A DNA stretch of 64,000 nucleotides from Candidatus Lustribacter telmatis (GCA_003164045.1 PLRU01000071.1:1-64000); one strand, 5' to 3'. Counted from the first letter of the stretch, positions 24,408 through 33,339 are shown. Program-made: numbers and translations. The notes: generated by a model from the sequence alone, not told the origin.

Positions 24408-25868
24408 GTGTTACATCTTCTCAAGTTGGGCGCTATGATCGGAGTCATTGCACTCTGCGCGCAGCCGGCGAATGCGGGGCAAGTCCCGAATGAATCTTCC
24501 GCAAGCGACATTCCGATTACTCATCGCGATCGCGTGTACTCAGCGGAGCAGTTTTCCAACACAATATCCGTCATCGACCCCGTCGACAACAAGAATTTGG
24601 GGCTCATCCGGCTCGGTGACCCGTCGCCGGGCAACTTTAGCCCCCTCTATCGCGGACAGGTTCTCGTGCACGGTATGGGCTTTTCGCCGGACCACCGGAC
24701 GCTAGCGGTCGTGTCGATCGGCAGCAACTCGGTGACGTTCATCGATACGGCAACGAACACCGTCAAGCACACGACGTATGTTGGACGCGCTCCTCACGAA
24801 GCGTTCTTCACACCCGACGGCAAGGAGCTATGGGTGACCGTGCGCGGTGAAAATTACGTGTCGGTAATCGACGCCGCGACCTTCGCGGAAAAGACGCGAA
24901 TTGTCGTGCCAAACGGACCGGGCATGCAAATTTTCTCACCCGATGGCAAGTATGGATACGTTTGTTCGTCGTTCAACCCTGAAACTGACATCGTATCCGT
25001 TGCCAACCACAAGATCATAGCGCGCATCAAACAAGACAGCCCCTTCTGCCCGAACATCGCAGCGACGCCGGACGGCGATCAGGTCTGGTTTACCCTCAAG
25101 GACATCGGACGCGTCGAAGTCTTCAACGCACATCCGCCGTTCAACATTATCAAGTCGTTTGATACCGGCCCAATTACCAATCACGTGAACATCGTTCGCA
25201 ACGCAAAAGGCTCGTTCGCGTACGTTACCGTCGGCGGCCTGAACGAGGTGCTGGTATTTCGCACGAGCGATTTCGCGAACGTCGCCAAGATCGCCGTCGG
25301 CAAATTGCCGCATGGGCTTTGGCCGTCGGGCGACGGAACGCGGCTCTACGTCGGATTGGAGAACGCCGACGCCTTCGACGTGATCGATACGCTCACCAAC
25401 AAAGTCATCGCAACGATCCCGACCGGGCAGGCGCCGCAGGCCGTCGCCTACGTTCCGGACGCCGTTCCATCGGGTGACGGCTTGCAGAACTTGCAGCCAC
25501 TGGGAATCGCGGGCCAAGCAACGCATCTGGATCTCGTCTCGGCGGAGAGGGGTGCGGACGGCGCGCCGGTTACGAGCGTTTCGCTCTTCGATCAAGGTCT
25601 TTTGCAAGTGCTGCAGGCGTCCGTCAGCGGACTCGCCCCGAAACAACCCTACGTTCTGGCCCTCTCGGATCAAGTGGACGGCGCGGGGGATCTGGAAAAA
25701 TTAGCCGCATTTGTGACGAACCCGGCCGGCTCTGCGATCGTCAATGCGATCGGTCGCTTTCGCCAAGTCGATCACCTGGACGCGACCGATCAGCGCCGAT
25801 ATCTTGTGATCGTTCCAGGCGGCGCTGATCGGAACGTAAAGGCCGTGCAAGTTCAAATGCAGCCCTAA
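24408..25868 (+). CDS. Secreted YncE-like (YVTN) beta-propeller protein
   Basis: 486 residues with a signal peptide (MLHLLKLGAMIGVIALCAQPANA) followed by repeated YVTN blades such as NTISVIDPVDNKNLGLIRLG, GSNSVTFIDTATNTVKHTTYVG, and FDVIDTLTNKVIATIPTGQAPQ. The last 110 residues are a non-propeller domain (VTSVSLFDQGLLQVLQASVSGL). The GTG start has an AGGAG site 8 bases upstream. Such proteins are extracytoplasmic binding scaffolds; no catalytic residues are evident. Likely co-transcribed with the DUF305 gene, a pair often seen together, and under the ECF sigma factor. Confidence 0.88.
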   Translation: MLHLLKLGAMIGVIALCAQPANAGQVPNESSASDIPITHRDRVYSAEQFSNTISVIDPVDNKNLGLIRLGDPSPGNFSPLYRGQVLVHGMGFSPDHRTLAVVSIGSNSVTFIDTATNTVKHTTYVGRAPHEAFFTPDGKELWVTVRGENYVSVIDAATFAEKTRIVVPNGPGMQIFSPDGKYGYVCSSFNPETDIVSVANHKIIARIKQDSPFCPNIAATPDGDQVWFTLKDIGRVEVFNAHPPFNIIKSFDTGPITNHVNIVRNAKGSFAYVTVGGLNEVLVFRTSDFANVAKIAVGKLPHGLWPSGDGTRLYVGLENADAFDVIDTLTNKVIATIPTGQAPQAVAYVPDAVPSGDGLQNLQPLGIAGQATHLDLVSAERGADGAPVTSVSLFDQGLLQVLQASVSGLAPKQPYVLALSDQVDGAGDLEKLAAFVTNPAGSAIVNAIGRFRQVDHLDATDQRRYLVIVPGGADRNVKAVQVQMQP

Positions 25869-25939
25869 AGGGAACGCAGCCCGTCTGAAAATGATTTCCG
25901 CGCTCGACGCATAAGCGTGAATATCCCCTTCAAAGACTC

Positions 25940-25945
25940 GAGGTG
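25940..25945 (+). promoter_or_regulatory. Ribosome binding site deciding the FAH-family start
   Basis: GAGGTG, a strong anti-Shine-Dalgarno match, lies 5 bases before ATG 25951. It includes the first G of the in-frame GTG at 25945, so that GTG cannot be the start. Confidence 0.65.
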
Positions 25946-25950
25946 TGTTC

Positions 25951-26943
25951 ATGAAAACGTCACGAGCTGAATTTCTGGCAAGTACGGCAGTCGTTGCCGC
26001 CGTCGCACCGTCGCTGGCCGTTTCAGCGGACGCCGCCGGCGTCGCGCGGGCGGTGAACGGCCTCACGCTCACCATGCTGCGGGACCACGGCGTCGATCAC
26101 ATCGGCGTACGCACCGCCGCCGGTATCATCGACGTCGCCGCCGCCGCGGCGGCGCTCAACCTCACCGGGCTTCCGCGCACAACCGACGACGTGATCGCCG
26201 GGCGCGGCAATCTTTCGGCGCTCCGGCGAATCGTCGCTCACCCGCCCGCCAAAGCGGTCCGCGCGGTGTCATCGGTCGAATTCGCTCCGGTCGTCACCGC
26301 CCCCGGAAAAATCATCTGCGTCGGATTGAACTATCAGGCGCATCTCACCGAAACCAACGCGTCCAGAACCGCCAACCCAGAGTTGTTCAACAAATTCAAC
26401 AGCGCGCTCAATCGTCACAACGGGACAATTCCCGTATCCACGCTAGACGCCAAAAAATTCGACTACGAGTCCGAACTCGTCGTCGTCATGGGCAAACGTG
26501 CCAAAGACGTTTCCGAAGCCTCGGCACTCTCGTATACCTTCGGCTACGCCGCGGGCAACGACTTTACGGCGCGCGACGTGCAGAACCGCGTCACCCAATG
26601 GATGACCGGCAAGACGCCGGATCATTTCGCCCCGATCGGGCCGTGGCTCGTCACCGCCGATCAGATCCCCGATCCGCAAACGCTTCAAGTCAAAACGTGG
26701 GTGAACGATGAGACCACCCCGCGCCAGGACATGAACACCGCACAGATGATTTTCCCCATCGCGACGATCATCAGCTATACATCGAAGTACATCACGCTCG
26801 AGCCGGGCGATATCATCTTCACCGGCACGCCGAGCGGCGTCATCCTCGGTTATCCGCCGGACAAACAAGTGTGGCTCAAACCCGGCGACCGCGTCCGCAC
26901 TTCAATCGATAAAGTCGGAGATCTCCTCGTAACTCTCACCTAA
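25951..26943 (+). CDS. Fumarylacetoacetate hydrolase-family protein with export signal
   Basis: 330 residues. FAH-family fold: KIICVGLNYQAHLTETN, the metal-binding region FDYESELVVVMGKRAKDVS, FGYAAGNDFTARDVQ, KTPDHFAPIGPWLV and IIFTGTPSGVILGYPPDKQVWLKPGDRV. Family members cleave C-C bonds in oxo-acids with Mg. Unusually it begins MKTSRAEFLASTAVVAAVAPSLAVSADA, a hydrophobic export signal with Arg three residues before FL, and has a 60-residue region before the catalytic domain. FAH enzymes are normally cytoplasmic. Catalytic acidic residues look intact, so an exported active enzyme is possible. It starts 82 bases after the beta-propeller gene. Confidence 0.87.
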   Translation: MKTSRAEFLASTAVVAAVAPSLAVSADAAGVARAVNGLTLTMLRDHGVDHIGVRTAAGIIDVAAAAAALNLTGLPRTTDDVIAGRGNLSALRRIVAHPPAKAVRAVSSVEFAPVVTAPGKIICVGLNYQAHLTETNASRTANPELFNKFNSALNRHNGTIPVSTLDAKKFDYESELVVVMGKRAKDVSEASALSYTFGYAAGNDFTARDVQNRVTQWMTGKTPDHFAPIGPWLVTADQIPDPQTLQVKTWVNDETTPRQDMNTAQMIFPIATIISYTSKYITLEPGDIIFTGTPSGVILGYPPDKQVWLKPGDRVRTSIDKVGDLLVTLT

Positions 26944-27023
26944 CGGTGATGCGATGCCCAAACGACGCAAAGCGGAAAAACGGTGAATGCCGCATTGCCG
27001 ATTTTGGTACGCTAACGCGAACG

Positions 27024-28514
27024 CTACGTCGCGACGGTGCGCGGCGTTATGACGAACTCCTCGATGTCCGGAGATGCGACGGAATCTTTGAACAAGCCGA
27101 TCGTTGCGGGCCAATGACTGAACACCGCACCCGTGCCGCCGTCGGCCCGGTACCAACTCGTGCAGCCGCCGCGCAGCAACACGCTTTCCGCAAAGCGCGC
27201 TTGCAAGTCGCGGTTGAAGTCATCGTGGACGTGCGGCTTGACTTCGATGCTGCCCACGTCGTGCGCGTCGACATACTCGATGCACGCCGCGATGTATTTT
27301 GTCTGCGCTTCGACGATCTCGGTAACGGCCGGTGCACCGAGATTGGGCCCATTCACGAGAAAGAGATTCGGGAAGCCTTTGACGAGCGTTCCGAGATACG
27401 CTTCGGGGTAGGCCTTCCACGCTTGGGCGAGATCGTGCCCATCGCGGCCGCTGACGTGAAACCGCCCGAGCATGCCGGCCGCATCGTAACCCGTGGCCAA
27501 AATCACGACGTCCACTTCGAACGTGCGACCGTCCTCCGCAACCGCCGCGTCCCGGGTCAGCGCCGCTAAGCCGGACCCGATTGCGGTAACGTTGGACTGA
27601 TTGAACGCCGGATAGTACGCGTTGCTCACGAGCGGGCGGCGGCAGCTGAACCGGTACTGCGGCGTTAAGATCTGGCGGACTTGCGGGTCGGTAACGGCCG
27701 ATTCGATGAATGCGCGCCACTTCGTTTCGATCGATTCGATAAACGATTCGTTCATCGGAAAGCGCGCGCGTGCGATGTCTTCCATTTCGTCGGAAAGCTT
27801 GGCGCGAATGGCCAGCTGTGCGCTCGAATCCGACACGAAGCGGCGCCGGTCTTCCTCGCCAAACGTGCGTTCCGGTCGCGGGAAGACGTGCGACGGCGTG
27901 CGGATGAATGCGTAGACGTGCTTCGCGTGTTCCGCGGCATACGGGAGCACCTGAATCGAGGACGCGCCGCCGCCCACAACGGCGACGTTCTTGCCGCGCA
28001 GGTCCAGGTCGTCTCGCCAGCGCGCGGTGTGCACGACCGGCCCCGCGAACGCGTCCGCTCCCGGCAACACCGGAAAGCGTGGCTGACTCAAAAGTCCGCC
28101 GGCCCAGATAACGAACCGCGACGTCCACGCGCGGCCGTCGGCGGAGCGAACCGTCCAACGCTGCTCGTCCTCGTCCCACTGCGCCGAGGCGACGTCCGTC
28201 TCGAGAACGATCCTCCGCTCGAGATCGTAACGCTGCGCGATCTCCTCGAGGTAGGCGAGGATCTCGCCACCCGCGGCAAAATTTTGCGACCAGTTCGTGC
28301 CCTGGAAAAAACTGAAGGCGTAGAGTTCGATCGGCGTGTCGCACGCGAGGTTCGGATAGTGGTTCTCGCGCCAAACGCCGCCGACGCGATTCCCTCGATC
28401 CAAGATGACGAAGTCATCGATACCGCGCTCGCGCAGTTCGTGACCCGCTGCAAGTCCGCCGAGCCCCGCGCCGATGATCACAACCTCCGTTCGCTGGGTC
28501 GTTGGAAGCTGCAT
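27024..28514 (-). CDS. Flavin-containing / Baeyer-Villiger-like monooxygenase
   Basis: NADPH-dependent FAD monooxygenase of 496 residues. N-terminal FAD site VVIIGAGLGGLAAGHEL, then RVGGVWRENHYPNLACDTP, the BVMO/FMO fingerprint-like FAGPVVHTARWRDD near residue 157, the NADPH site VAVVGGGASSIQV and DVVILATGYDA. It would oxygenate ketones, amines or sulfur compounds; the substrate is unknown. It begins 8 bases after the stop of a branched-chain-type binding protein on the same strand, so the two form an operon that is divergent from a TetR regulator. Convergent with the FAH-family gene. Confidence 0.88.
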   Translation of the reverse strand: MQLPTTQRTEVVIIGAGLGGLAAGHELRERGIDDFVILDRGNRVGGVWRENHYPNLACDTPIELYAFSFFQGTNWSQNFAAGGEILAYLEEIAQRYDLERRIVLETDVASAQWDEDEQRWTVRSADGRAWTSRFVIWAGGLLSQPRFPVLPGADAFAGPVVHTARWRDDLDLRGKNVAVVGGGASSIQVLPYAAEHAKHVYAFIRTPSHVFPRPERTFGEEDRRRFVSDSSAQLAIRAKLSDEMEDIARARFPMNESFIESIETKWRAFIESAVTDPQVRQILTPQYRFSCRRPLVSNAYYPAFNQSNVTAIGSGLAALTRDAAVAEDGRTFEVDVVILATGYDAAGMLGRFHVSGRDGHDLAQAWKAYPEAYLGTLVKGFPNLFLVNGPNLGAPAVTEIVEAQTKYIAACIEYVDAHDVGSIEVKPHVHDDFNRDLQARFAESVLLRGGCTSWYRADGGTGAVFSHWPATIGLFKDSVASPDIEEFVITPRTVAT

Positions 28515-28522
28515 CGTCCGGC

Positions 28523-29695
28523 CTACTTCAGATAGCCGGCGGGCCGGCTGACGCCCGTGAAGCTTTCTTTGTCTTTGTCCCAGCGCAGCATGATGAGGGC
28601 GCGTTGGCCGACGCCGCGCTGGCTGCCGTCTTTAAAATCGTAGATGCCGGAAATCCCGGCCCAGCTTTGTTGCGAGAGGATCCAGTCGCGGACTTGCTGC
28701 GCGCTCGCGTTCGTGCCGAGATGGCGCAACGCATCGATCAGCAGCATCGTCGGATCCCAGGCTTGCGTGTACGTGAGGTCCGGCTTGAGGCCGGCTTTCT
28801 TGAGCGAAGCAAAAAACACGGTTTGCGCATCGCGAATCGGACCTTTGCCGATCGACCCTTCCGCAACGGCCGGCGGTCCGGCAAAATACAAGTCTTTCGG
28901 CAAAAATTTCGTGTACTGGTCGAGTTGCGAGATCGTCGCGTTACCGTTGCCGCCGATGATCGGCACGCTGAGCCCAACGTCGGCGGCGCCTCGCATCATC
29001 GTGCCCCACGGAGTGCCGGTCCCCAAGACGAGCACGGCATCCGGTTGCGCGGTCTTGATGCGCACCATCTGCGCGGTAGCGGAAAGGTCGCCGGGGTTCA
29101 TGTGCTCGGCCGCCACCAGCGTTACGTCTTTGTTTTCCGGTTGTACCATCGCGAATTGCACGCCGTGATCGAAAGCTTGCCCGCTGGCATCGGTCGTCGT
29201 AATGACGGCCACGCGCTTCCATCCCTTGAGCCGTAACCAGCGCACCATCATCACCGTCGTTTGGTCGCCGTCAGGGCCGGATGAAAAAACGTAACTGTTG
29301 GCCGGCGGTCGAATTCCCGGCGCGAAGCAATACGAAACGGGCCCGTTCTGCGCGAGGAACCCCATGCTCGACAAACACGTCGCAACGAAGCCGGGACCAA
29401 CGATCAACGGCGGCTTGCCCGCGGCGATCTTCGTGACCAACTGCGCGGACACGAGCGGGTTCGATTGGTCGTCGGCGACGTCGAACTTGATCGGCTGCCC
29501 GTGAAGGCCGCCTTGCCCGTTGACGATTTCCTCGATCAACATGAGCGCCTTCGTCTCATTGGTGCCGAGAAACGCGGCTGCTCCCGTTTGCGAGAGAACG
29601 GCGGGGATCACGTACGGAGCTCGATCCGCAGCGGCGCTCGAAAGCGGCAAAAGCGAAAGCGCGGCGATGAGCGCGAGCGAGAGAGAACGCGGCAT
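28523..29695 (-). CDS. Branched-chain-type (LivK-like) ABC substrate-binding protein
   Basis: 390 residues with a signal peptide (MPRSLSLALIAALSLLPLSSAAA). Type I periplasmic-binding fold: YVIPAVLSQTGAAAFLGTNETKALMLIEEIVNGQGGLHGQPIKFDVADDQSNP, then VVAAEH, TAQMVRIKTAQPDAVLVLGTGTPWGT and GISGIYDFKDGSQRGVG. The start is the ATG where the signal begins; a longer frame to 29728 adds 11 residues with no support. No Liv permease or ATPase is in the window. It leads an operon with the flavin monooxygenase and is divergent from a TetR gene whose operator lies between them. The ligand may be the monooxygenase substrate (inference). Confidence 0.87.
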   Translation of the reverse strand: MPRSLSLALIAALSLLPLSSAAADRAPYVIPAVLSQTGAAAFLGTNETKALMLIEEIVNGQGGLHGQPIKFDVADDQSNPLVSAQLVTKIAAGKPPLIVGPGFVATCLSSMGFLAQNGPVSYCFAPGIRPPANSYVFSSGPDGDQTTVMMVRWLRLKGWKRVAVITTTDASGQAFDHGVQFAMVQPENKDVTLVAAEHMNPGDLSATAQMVRIKTAQPDAVLVLGTGTPWGTMMRGAADVGLSVPIIGGNGNATISQLDQYTKFLPKDLYFAGPPAVAEGSIGKGPIRDAQTVFFASLKKAGLKPDLTYTQAWDPTMLLIDALRHLGTNASAQQVRDWILSQQSWAGISGIYDFKDGSQRGVGQRALIMLRWDKDKESFTGVSRPAGYLK

Positions 29696-29758
29696 GATGA
29701 ACCTGACTTTGCCCAACAAGGCAAGCATCTCGGTTACCGGGGTTCCGGACGGATCGAA

Positions 29759-29780
29759 ATTACGATAGAATTATCGTAAT
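29759..29780. promoter_or_regulatory. Palindromic TetR-type operator over the tetR start codon
   Basis: Perfect inverted repeat of 9-base arms, ATTACGATA and TATCGTAAT, around a 4-base centre. The right arm covers the first two bases of the TetR ATG. The centre reads TAGAAT rightward and GATAAT leftward, possible -10 elements in both directions, so one bound repressor could shut both the tetR gene and the divergent binding protein-monooxygenase operon. Standing out against high GC, it is unlikely by chance. Confidence 0.75.
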
Positions 29781-30414
29781 GTCAAGCACGCTGCCGAGGG
29801 CGCTCATTCCGCGTAAGCGTCAGGAACGCGGCGCACGCCGGGTCGAGTCGATCGTTGCCTGCGCCGCGGCGTTGTTTGCCTCGCACGGATTCGACGGCAC
29901 CAGCATGAACGCGATCGCCAAGGAATCCGGTCTCACGATCGGCTCGCTCTATCAGTATTTTCCGAGTCGCGATGCGATCATCGATGCGGTCGCGGAACAG
30001 TACCTCCGAACCTGGCGCGACCAGAAGGCGGAATTCGTCGTGCGCGTCGCCTCGGCGACGTTGCTCGAGTACTTCCGCGTGGGCGTTACGGGGATGTTCG
30101 ATCTCTTCTCGCGCTACGAGGGCGTCAAAGCGTTTCTCGACGCCGACCCGCGGCGTGCGCCGTCGGTGCGCGCCGTGCAGGACGAGGTCTCTCAGTTCGT
30201 TCCGCTCCTCGCGCGATATTTTCCTGACGCAGCATACGAAGATCTCGCGCGCACAACGTTTATCGCGTCGTCGATGGCGCGCGGCGCTGCCGTGATGCTG
30301 GCTACGACCGATCGCGCCGCCGAGCGCGAAGCCTTCATCGACGAGATTGTTTTCGCGTGCTTCGGCTATGTCACGGCGCGGTTCGGAGAGCCCCGCTGGC
30401 CACGGCGGGCATAG
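29779..30414 (+). CDS. TetR/AcrR-family transcriptional regulator
   Basis: 211 residues. The N-terminal helix-turn-helix is typical: RRVESIVACAAALFASHGFDGTSMNAIAKESGLTIGSLYQYFPSRDAIIDAV. The C-terminal ligand domain (about 75-205) is family-like but not diagnostic. No ribosome site precedes the ATG; the presumed -10 lies 7 bases upstream, consistent with a leaderless message. The operator palindrome overlaps its start, so it likely represses itself and the divergent binding protein and flavin monooxygenase genes, with their substrate as inducer (inference). Confidence 0.92.
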   Translation: MSSTLPRALIPRKRQERGARRVESIVACAAALFASHGFDGTSMNAIAKESGLTIGSLYQYFPSRDAIIDAVAEQYLRTWRDQKAEFVVRVASATLLEYFRVGVTGMFDLFSRYEGVKAFLDADPRRAPSVRAVQDEVSQFVPLLARYFPDAAYEDLARTTFIASSMARGAAVMLATTDRAAEREAFIDEIVFACFGYVTARFGEPRWPRRA

Positions 30415-30501
30415 CCGGATATAACGGGAGAAAGAATCGTTTCGCTAAATGCCCTTGGCCAACGGCGCCGCTTTTCTCCGGCCCGTCTATAGAGAGGGCT
30501 T

Positions 30502-31449
30502 ATGACGATGCTCCGGTCCCGGTTTCTGGCAGGTGCAGCTGCAGGCTCGGCGATGGCCACCTTGCCCCATCAGGCGCGAGCGCAAAGCAGCGCCCCACTG
30601 CGGGTCGGAACGGTTCTGGTGCAGCTCTACGGCGCGCCGTATTTTGCAACCGATGCGGGTGCGTTCGCGAAGGCCGGATTCGACACGGCCGTCACGTCTG
30701 TCAACAACGGCCCGGAGGTCGCTGCGGCGCTCGCCGGCGGTTCGGTCGATCTCGGTGTGATCGATCTGATCTCCGCCGCAAGCGCCATAACCAAAGGGGT
30801 CCCGCTGCAACTCATCGCCGGCAGCGGCCTATATCGCTCGAGCCAGCCGTGGCAAGTGATCACCGTCGCCAAGGATTCCCCGTTTCGCACCGCGCGCGAC
30901 TTAGAAGGCCGCACGATCGCGATGGTCTCGATTGCGGGGCTAGCGCTCGCATCGACGCGCGGCTGGCTGCGCCAAAACGGTGCCGATCCGGCCAAAGTGA
31001 ATTTCGTCGAATTTCAGCAACCCGCGATGGCGGCGGCGCTCACGCGGAAGACATTCGATGCCGCCTTCATCGGTGAACCGTTCGTCACGTTCGACAAGAA
31101 CGGGGCAAATGAGATGCGCGTCATCGGACATCCACTCGACTGCATCGGGGACGGCTATCTCGTGAGCTGCTGGTTTTCGACGCGCAGTTGGCTCGAGCAA
31201 AATCGCGCCCGCAAGGACCGCATCGTTTCGGCGATCTACGACACGGCACGCTGGGCGAACGCACACCAAGCGCAGACGTTGGCGATCTTGGCGCGAACCG
31301 CTTCGATCAATCCCGATCTGCTGCGCGGTATGGTCCGAGTGGACTACGCGACGGCGACCACGCCGGCCACGCTCCAGCCGATGCTCAACATCGGATTTAC
31401 CGAAAAGCTGATCCCGGCGATCGACGCGGGCACGCTGCTACGGGCCTGA
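30502..31449 (+). CDS. NMT1/SsuA-type ABC substrate-binding protein
   Basis: 315 residues. Export signal LRSRFLAGAAAGSAMATLPHQARA, again Arg three residues before FLAG. NMT1-like body: LYGAPYFATDAGAFAKAGFDTAVTSVNNG, GSVDLGVIDLISAASAITKGVPLQLIAGSG, RDLEGRTIAMVSIAGLALASTRGWLRQNG and FVEFQQPAMAAALTRKTFDAAFIGEPFV. An AGAGGG ribosome site precedes the ATG. Similar in layout to the proteins at 18.0-19.0 and 41.3-42.3 kb, so three paralogues occur in this window. No transporter genes adjoin it. Ligand unknown. Confidence 0.86.
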   Translation: MTMLRSRFLAGAAAGSAMATLPHQARAQSSAPLRVGTVLVQLYGAPYFATDAGAFAKAGFDTAVTSVNNGPEVAAALAGGSVDLGVIDLISAASAITKGVPLQLIAGSGLYRSSQPWQVITVAKDSPFRTARDLEGRTIAMVSIAGLALASTRGWLRQNGADPAKVNFVEFQQPAMAAALTRKTFDAAFIGEPFVTFDKNGANEMRVIGHPLDCIGDGYLVSCWFSTRSWLEQNRARKDRIVSAIYDTARWANAHQAQTLAILARTASINPDLLRGMVRVDYATATTPATLQPMLNIGFTEKLIPAIDAGTLLRA

Positions 31450-31456
31450 CGGTCCG

Positions 31457-32365
31457 CTACGCGCGCGCTAGCTTCCGGCCGGCAATGTCGTCGTGCATGT
31501 ATTTCCAGTCGACGAGATCGTTGATTAGGATCGTGCTGCGCGTCTGGAGATCAGCGGCTCCCGCTTCGGCAAGGTTGGGCTGCGCGCGGTCTTCCGGCTG
31601 TTGCATCGCGGCGATCTTTTCCGACCACTCCGCTTTCTTGGCATCGGATACCGGGCCCACTTGCCGTTCGAACCAACGCTCGAACGTCAAATAATCCGGT
31701 AACTCCGCGTTGATGTAGGCGATCGCTGCGGCCAAGTCTAAACCGGTGAGTTTCGCGAGTTGATTGTCGAAACCGCACTCGAGGCCGCTCTTCCAATCCT
31801 TCGGCAAAGCTCCCGTCGCCCGCGAGAGCGCCTTCATCCATAACCGCGGAAGATGCGGCACGCCGAGCAGACCGGTTTGCGCGGAACTCACCATCGGCAC
31901 GAGCGGCGCAAGTCCGTCGTTCTTGTGCGCGGTCAGTTCTTTGTGAATCGCATACCAATCATCGAGATTGATCAGCATTGCACTGTTGTTCACGCTCGCG
32001 TCGTCGAGTCCGACGGCCGCCCGCACCTTCGCGGCATTCTCTTCCGGGCGCGGCAGCGACGCAACCTCGGCATTGACCGCCGCGATGGAGGCTGCGTCGA
32101 GCTTGGCCGCATGATCTTTCACATACTGCTCGGCCTGCAAATAGGTCGGCAGTGTTTTGAGAAACGCGAACCACGGTTCCGGATCAAGCCCCAGTCCGTC
32201 GACGACTCTCTTGTTGAACCCCTTGTAGTCGTCGAAGTACGTGTCAGGCAGCACATGCGCGTCGGACAAAATTCCCTTGAGCCACATGCGCGGCAAATGG
32301 GAAACGCCGAGCGGTCCGACGACCAGCGGGCCAATGAGCGGAACTAACGGTTCGATCTGATACAT
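31457..32365 (-). CDS. DUF5069 protein with tandem duplicated domain
   Basis: 302 residues made of two related halves. Copy 1 has GVSHLPRMWLKGILSDAHVLP, FNKRVVDGLGLDPEPWFAFLKTLPTYLQAEQYV and MLINLDDWYAIHKEL. Copy 2 has GVPHLPRLWMKALSRATGALP, FDNQLAKLTGLDLAAAIAYINAELPDYLTFERWF and ILINDLVDWKYMHDDI. DUF5069 proteins known to me are usually a single domain of about 140 residues with no known reaction. The ribosome site GGAGGA is 9 bases from the ATG. It lies downstream of galM on the same strand with an 86-base gap that contains a TAGGAT -10-like element. Cytoplasmic. Confidence 0.82.
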   Translation of the reverse strand: MYQIEPLVPLIGPLVVGPLGVSHLPRMWLKGILSDAHVLPDTYFDDYKGFNKRVVDGLGLDPEPWFAFLKTLPTYLQAEQYVKDHAAKLDAASIAAVNAEVASLPRPEENAAKVRAAVGLDDASVNNSAMLINLDDWYAIHKELTAHKNDGLAPLVPMVSSAQTGLLGVPHLPRLWMKALSRATGALPKDWKSGLECGFDNQLAKLTGLDLAAAIAYINAELPDYLTFERWFERQVGPVSDAKKAEWSEKIAAMQQPEDRAQPNLAEAGAADLQTRSTILINDLVDWKYMHDDIAGRKLARA

Positions 32366-32451
32366 GCCTGACGTCCTCCGGGGATCGCGAACTTCAGCAG
32401 AGTGTTGTTCAACCCGCCCCGACTTGCCCTGCCGGGATGCCTATCCTAGTA

Positions 32452-33339
32452 TTAGAGAACGCCGAAGCGATAGATCGTGCTCGACGTGAACGTTTCGCCT
32501 GGCCGCAGCACCGTGCTCGGAAAATTCGCGCGATTCGGCGCATCGGCGAAGTGTTGCGTCTCCAGCGCTATCGCGCCGGGCTTGCCGGTGAAAAGCTGCA
32601 GTCCGGGTTGCGTCGTTTCGACGACGAGCGTTCTCCCGGACTCCGGATCGCACAGCGTCCCGGCGTAACGCAATGAGCCGTCCCACTCGTCGAGTACGAA
32701 GTTACAATCATAGGTCGCCGTTCCGACGGTGCGTGCCGTGCGAAAATCCCGTGCCGGGTTAACCCGAGCGATCTCCCCGGTTGGGATCGACTCACCGTCG
32801 ACCGGTGTGTATGCCGAGGCGGCGAGTTGCAGACGATGCTCGGAGATCGATTGGCTGGAATCGCCGCTCAAGTTAAAATAGACGTGATTAGTAAGGTTGA
32901 CGACGGTCGGCTTGTCGGTCGTCGCGGTGTAATCGAGCCGTAACGCGTCGTCGTCCGACCACGCGTAGCGCACCCGGCATTCCAGCGTGCCCGGGAAGCC
33001 CTGATCGCCATCGGGACTGCGTATGACGAACGTCACACTCGCGTCGGATTGGCCGCCAACCTCCCACTGACGCTTCGAAAACCCGTCCGGGCCGCCGTGC
33101 AGCGTATTCCGTCCTTCGTTCGCGGCGAGAGTGAAGATCGTGCCGTCGAGGGTGAACGATCCGCGGGCGATGCGGTTCGCGTACCGGCCGATCGTTTTGC
33201 CCGCGCTGCCACCCGCGTCGACGCATACGGACGCGCTGCGGCCGGCGCGATCCGGAACGAAGATAGCGCTCATCGAAGCCCCCAGCGGGTCGAGCGATAC
33301 GCGATTTCCCGAGCGGTTGGTCAGCATCAACGCAGCCAT
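32452..33339 (-). CDS. galM: Aldose 1-epimerase (mutarotase)
   Basis: 295-residue beta-sandwich enzyme that interconverts alpha and beta sugar anomers. Recognised by NRSGNRVSLDPLGASMSAIFVPD, GKTIGRYANRIARGSFTLDG, NEGRNTLHGGPDGFSKRQW with the catalytic-region His, VVNLTNHVYFNLSGD with the second His, and a glutamate in LVVETTQPGLQLFTG. All catalytic positions (two His, Asp, Glu) appear present. No galactose-pathway genes are near; the neighbours are a DUF5069 gene and a methyltransferase. No signal peptide. Confidence 0.9.
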   Translation of the reverse strand: MAALMLTNRSGNRVSLDPLGASMSAIFVPDRAGRSASVCVDAGGSAGKTIGRYANRIARGSFTLDGTIFTLAANEGRNTLHGGPDGFSKRQWEVGGQSDASVTFVIRSPDGDQGFPGTLECRVRYAWSDDDALRLDYTATTDKPTVVNLTNHVYFNLSGDSSQSISEHRLQLAASAYTPVDGESIPTGEIARVNPARDFRTARTVGTATYDCNFVLDEWDGSLRYAGTLCDPESGRTLVVETTQPGLQLFTGKPGAIALETQHFADAPNRANFPSTVLRPGETFTSSTIYRFGVL

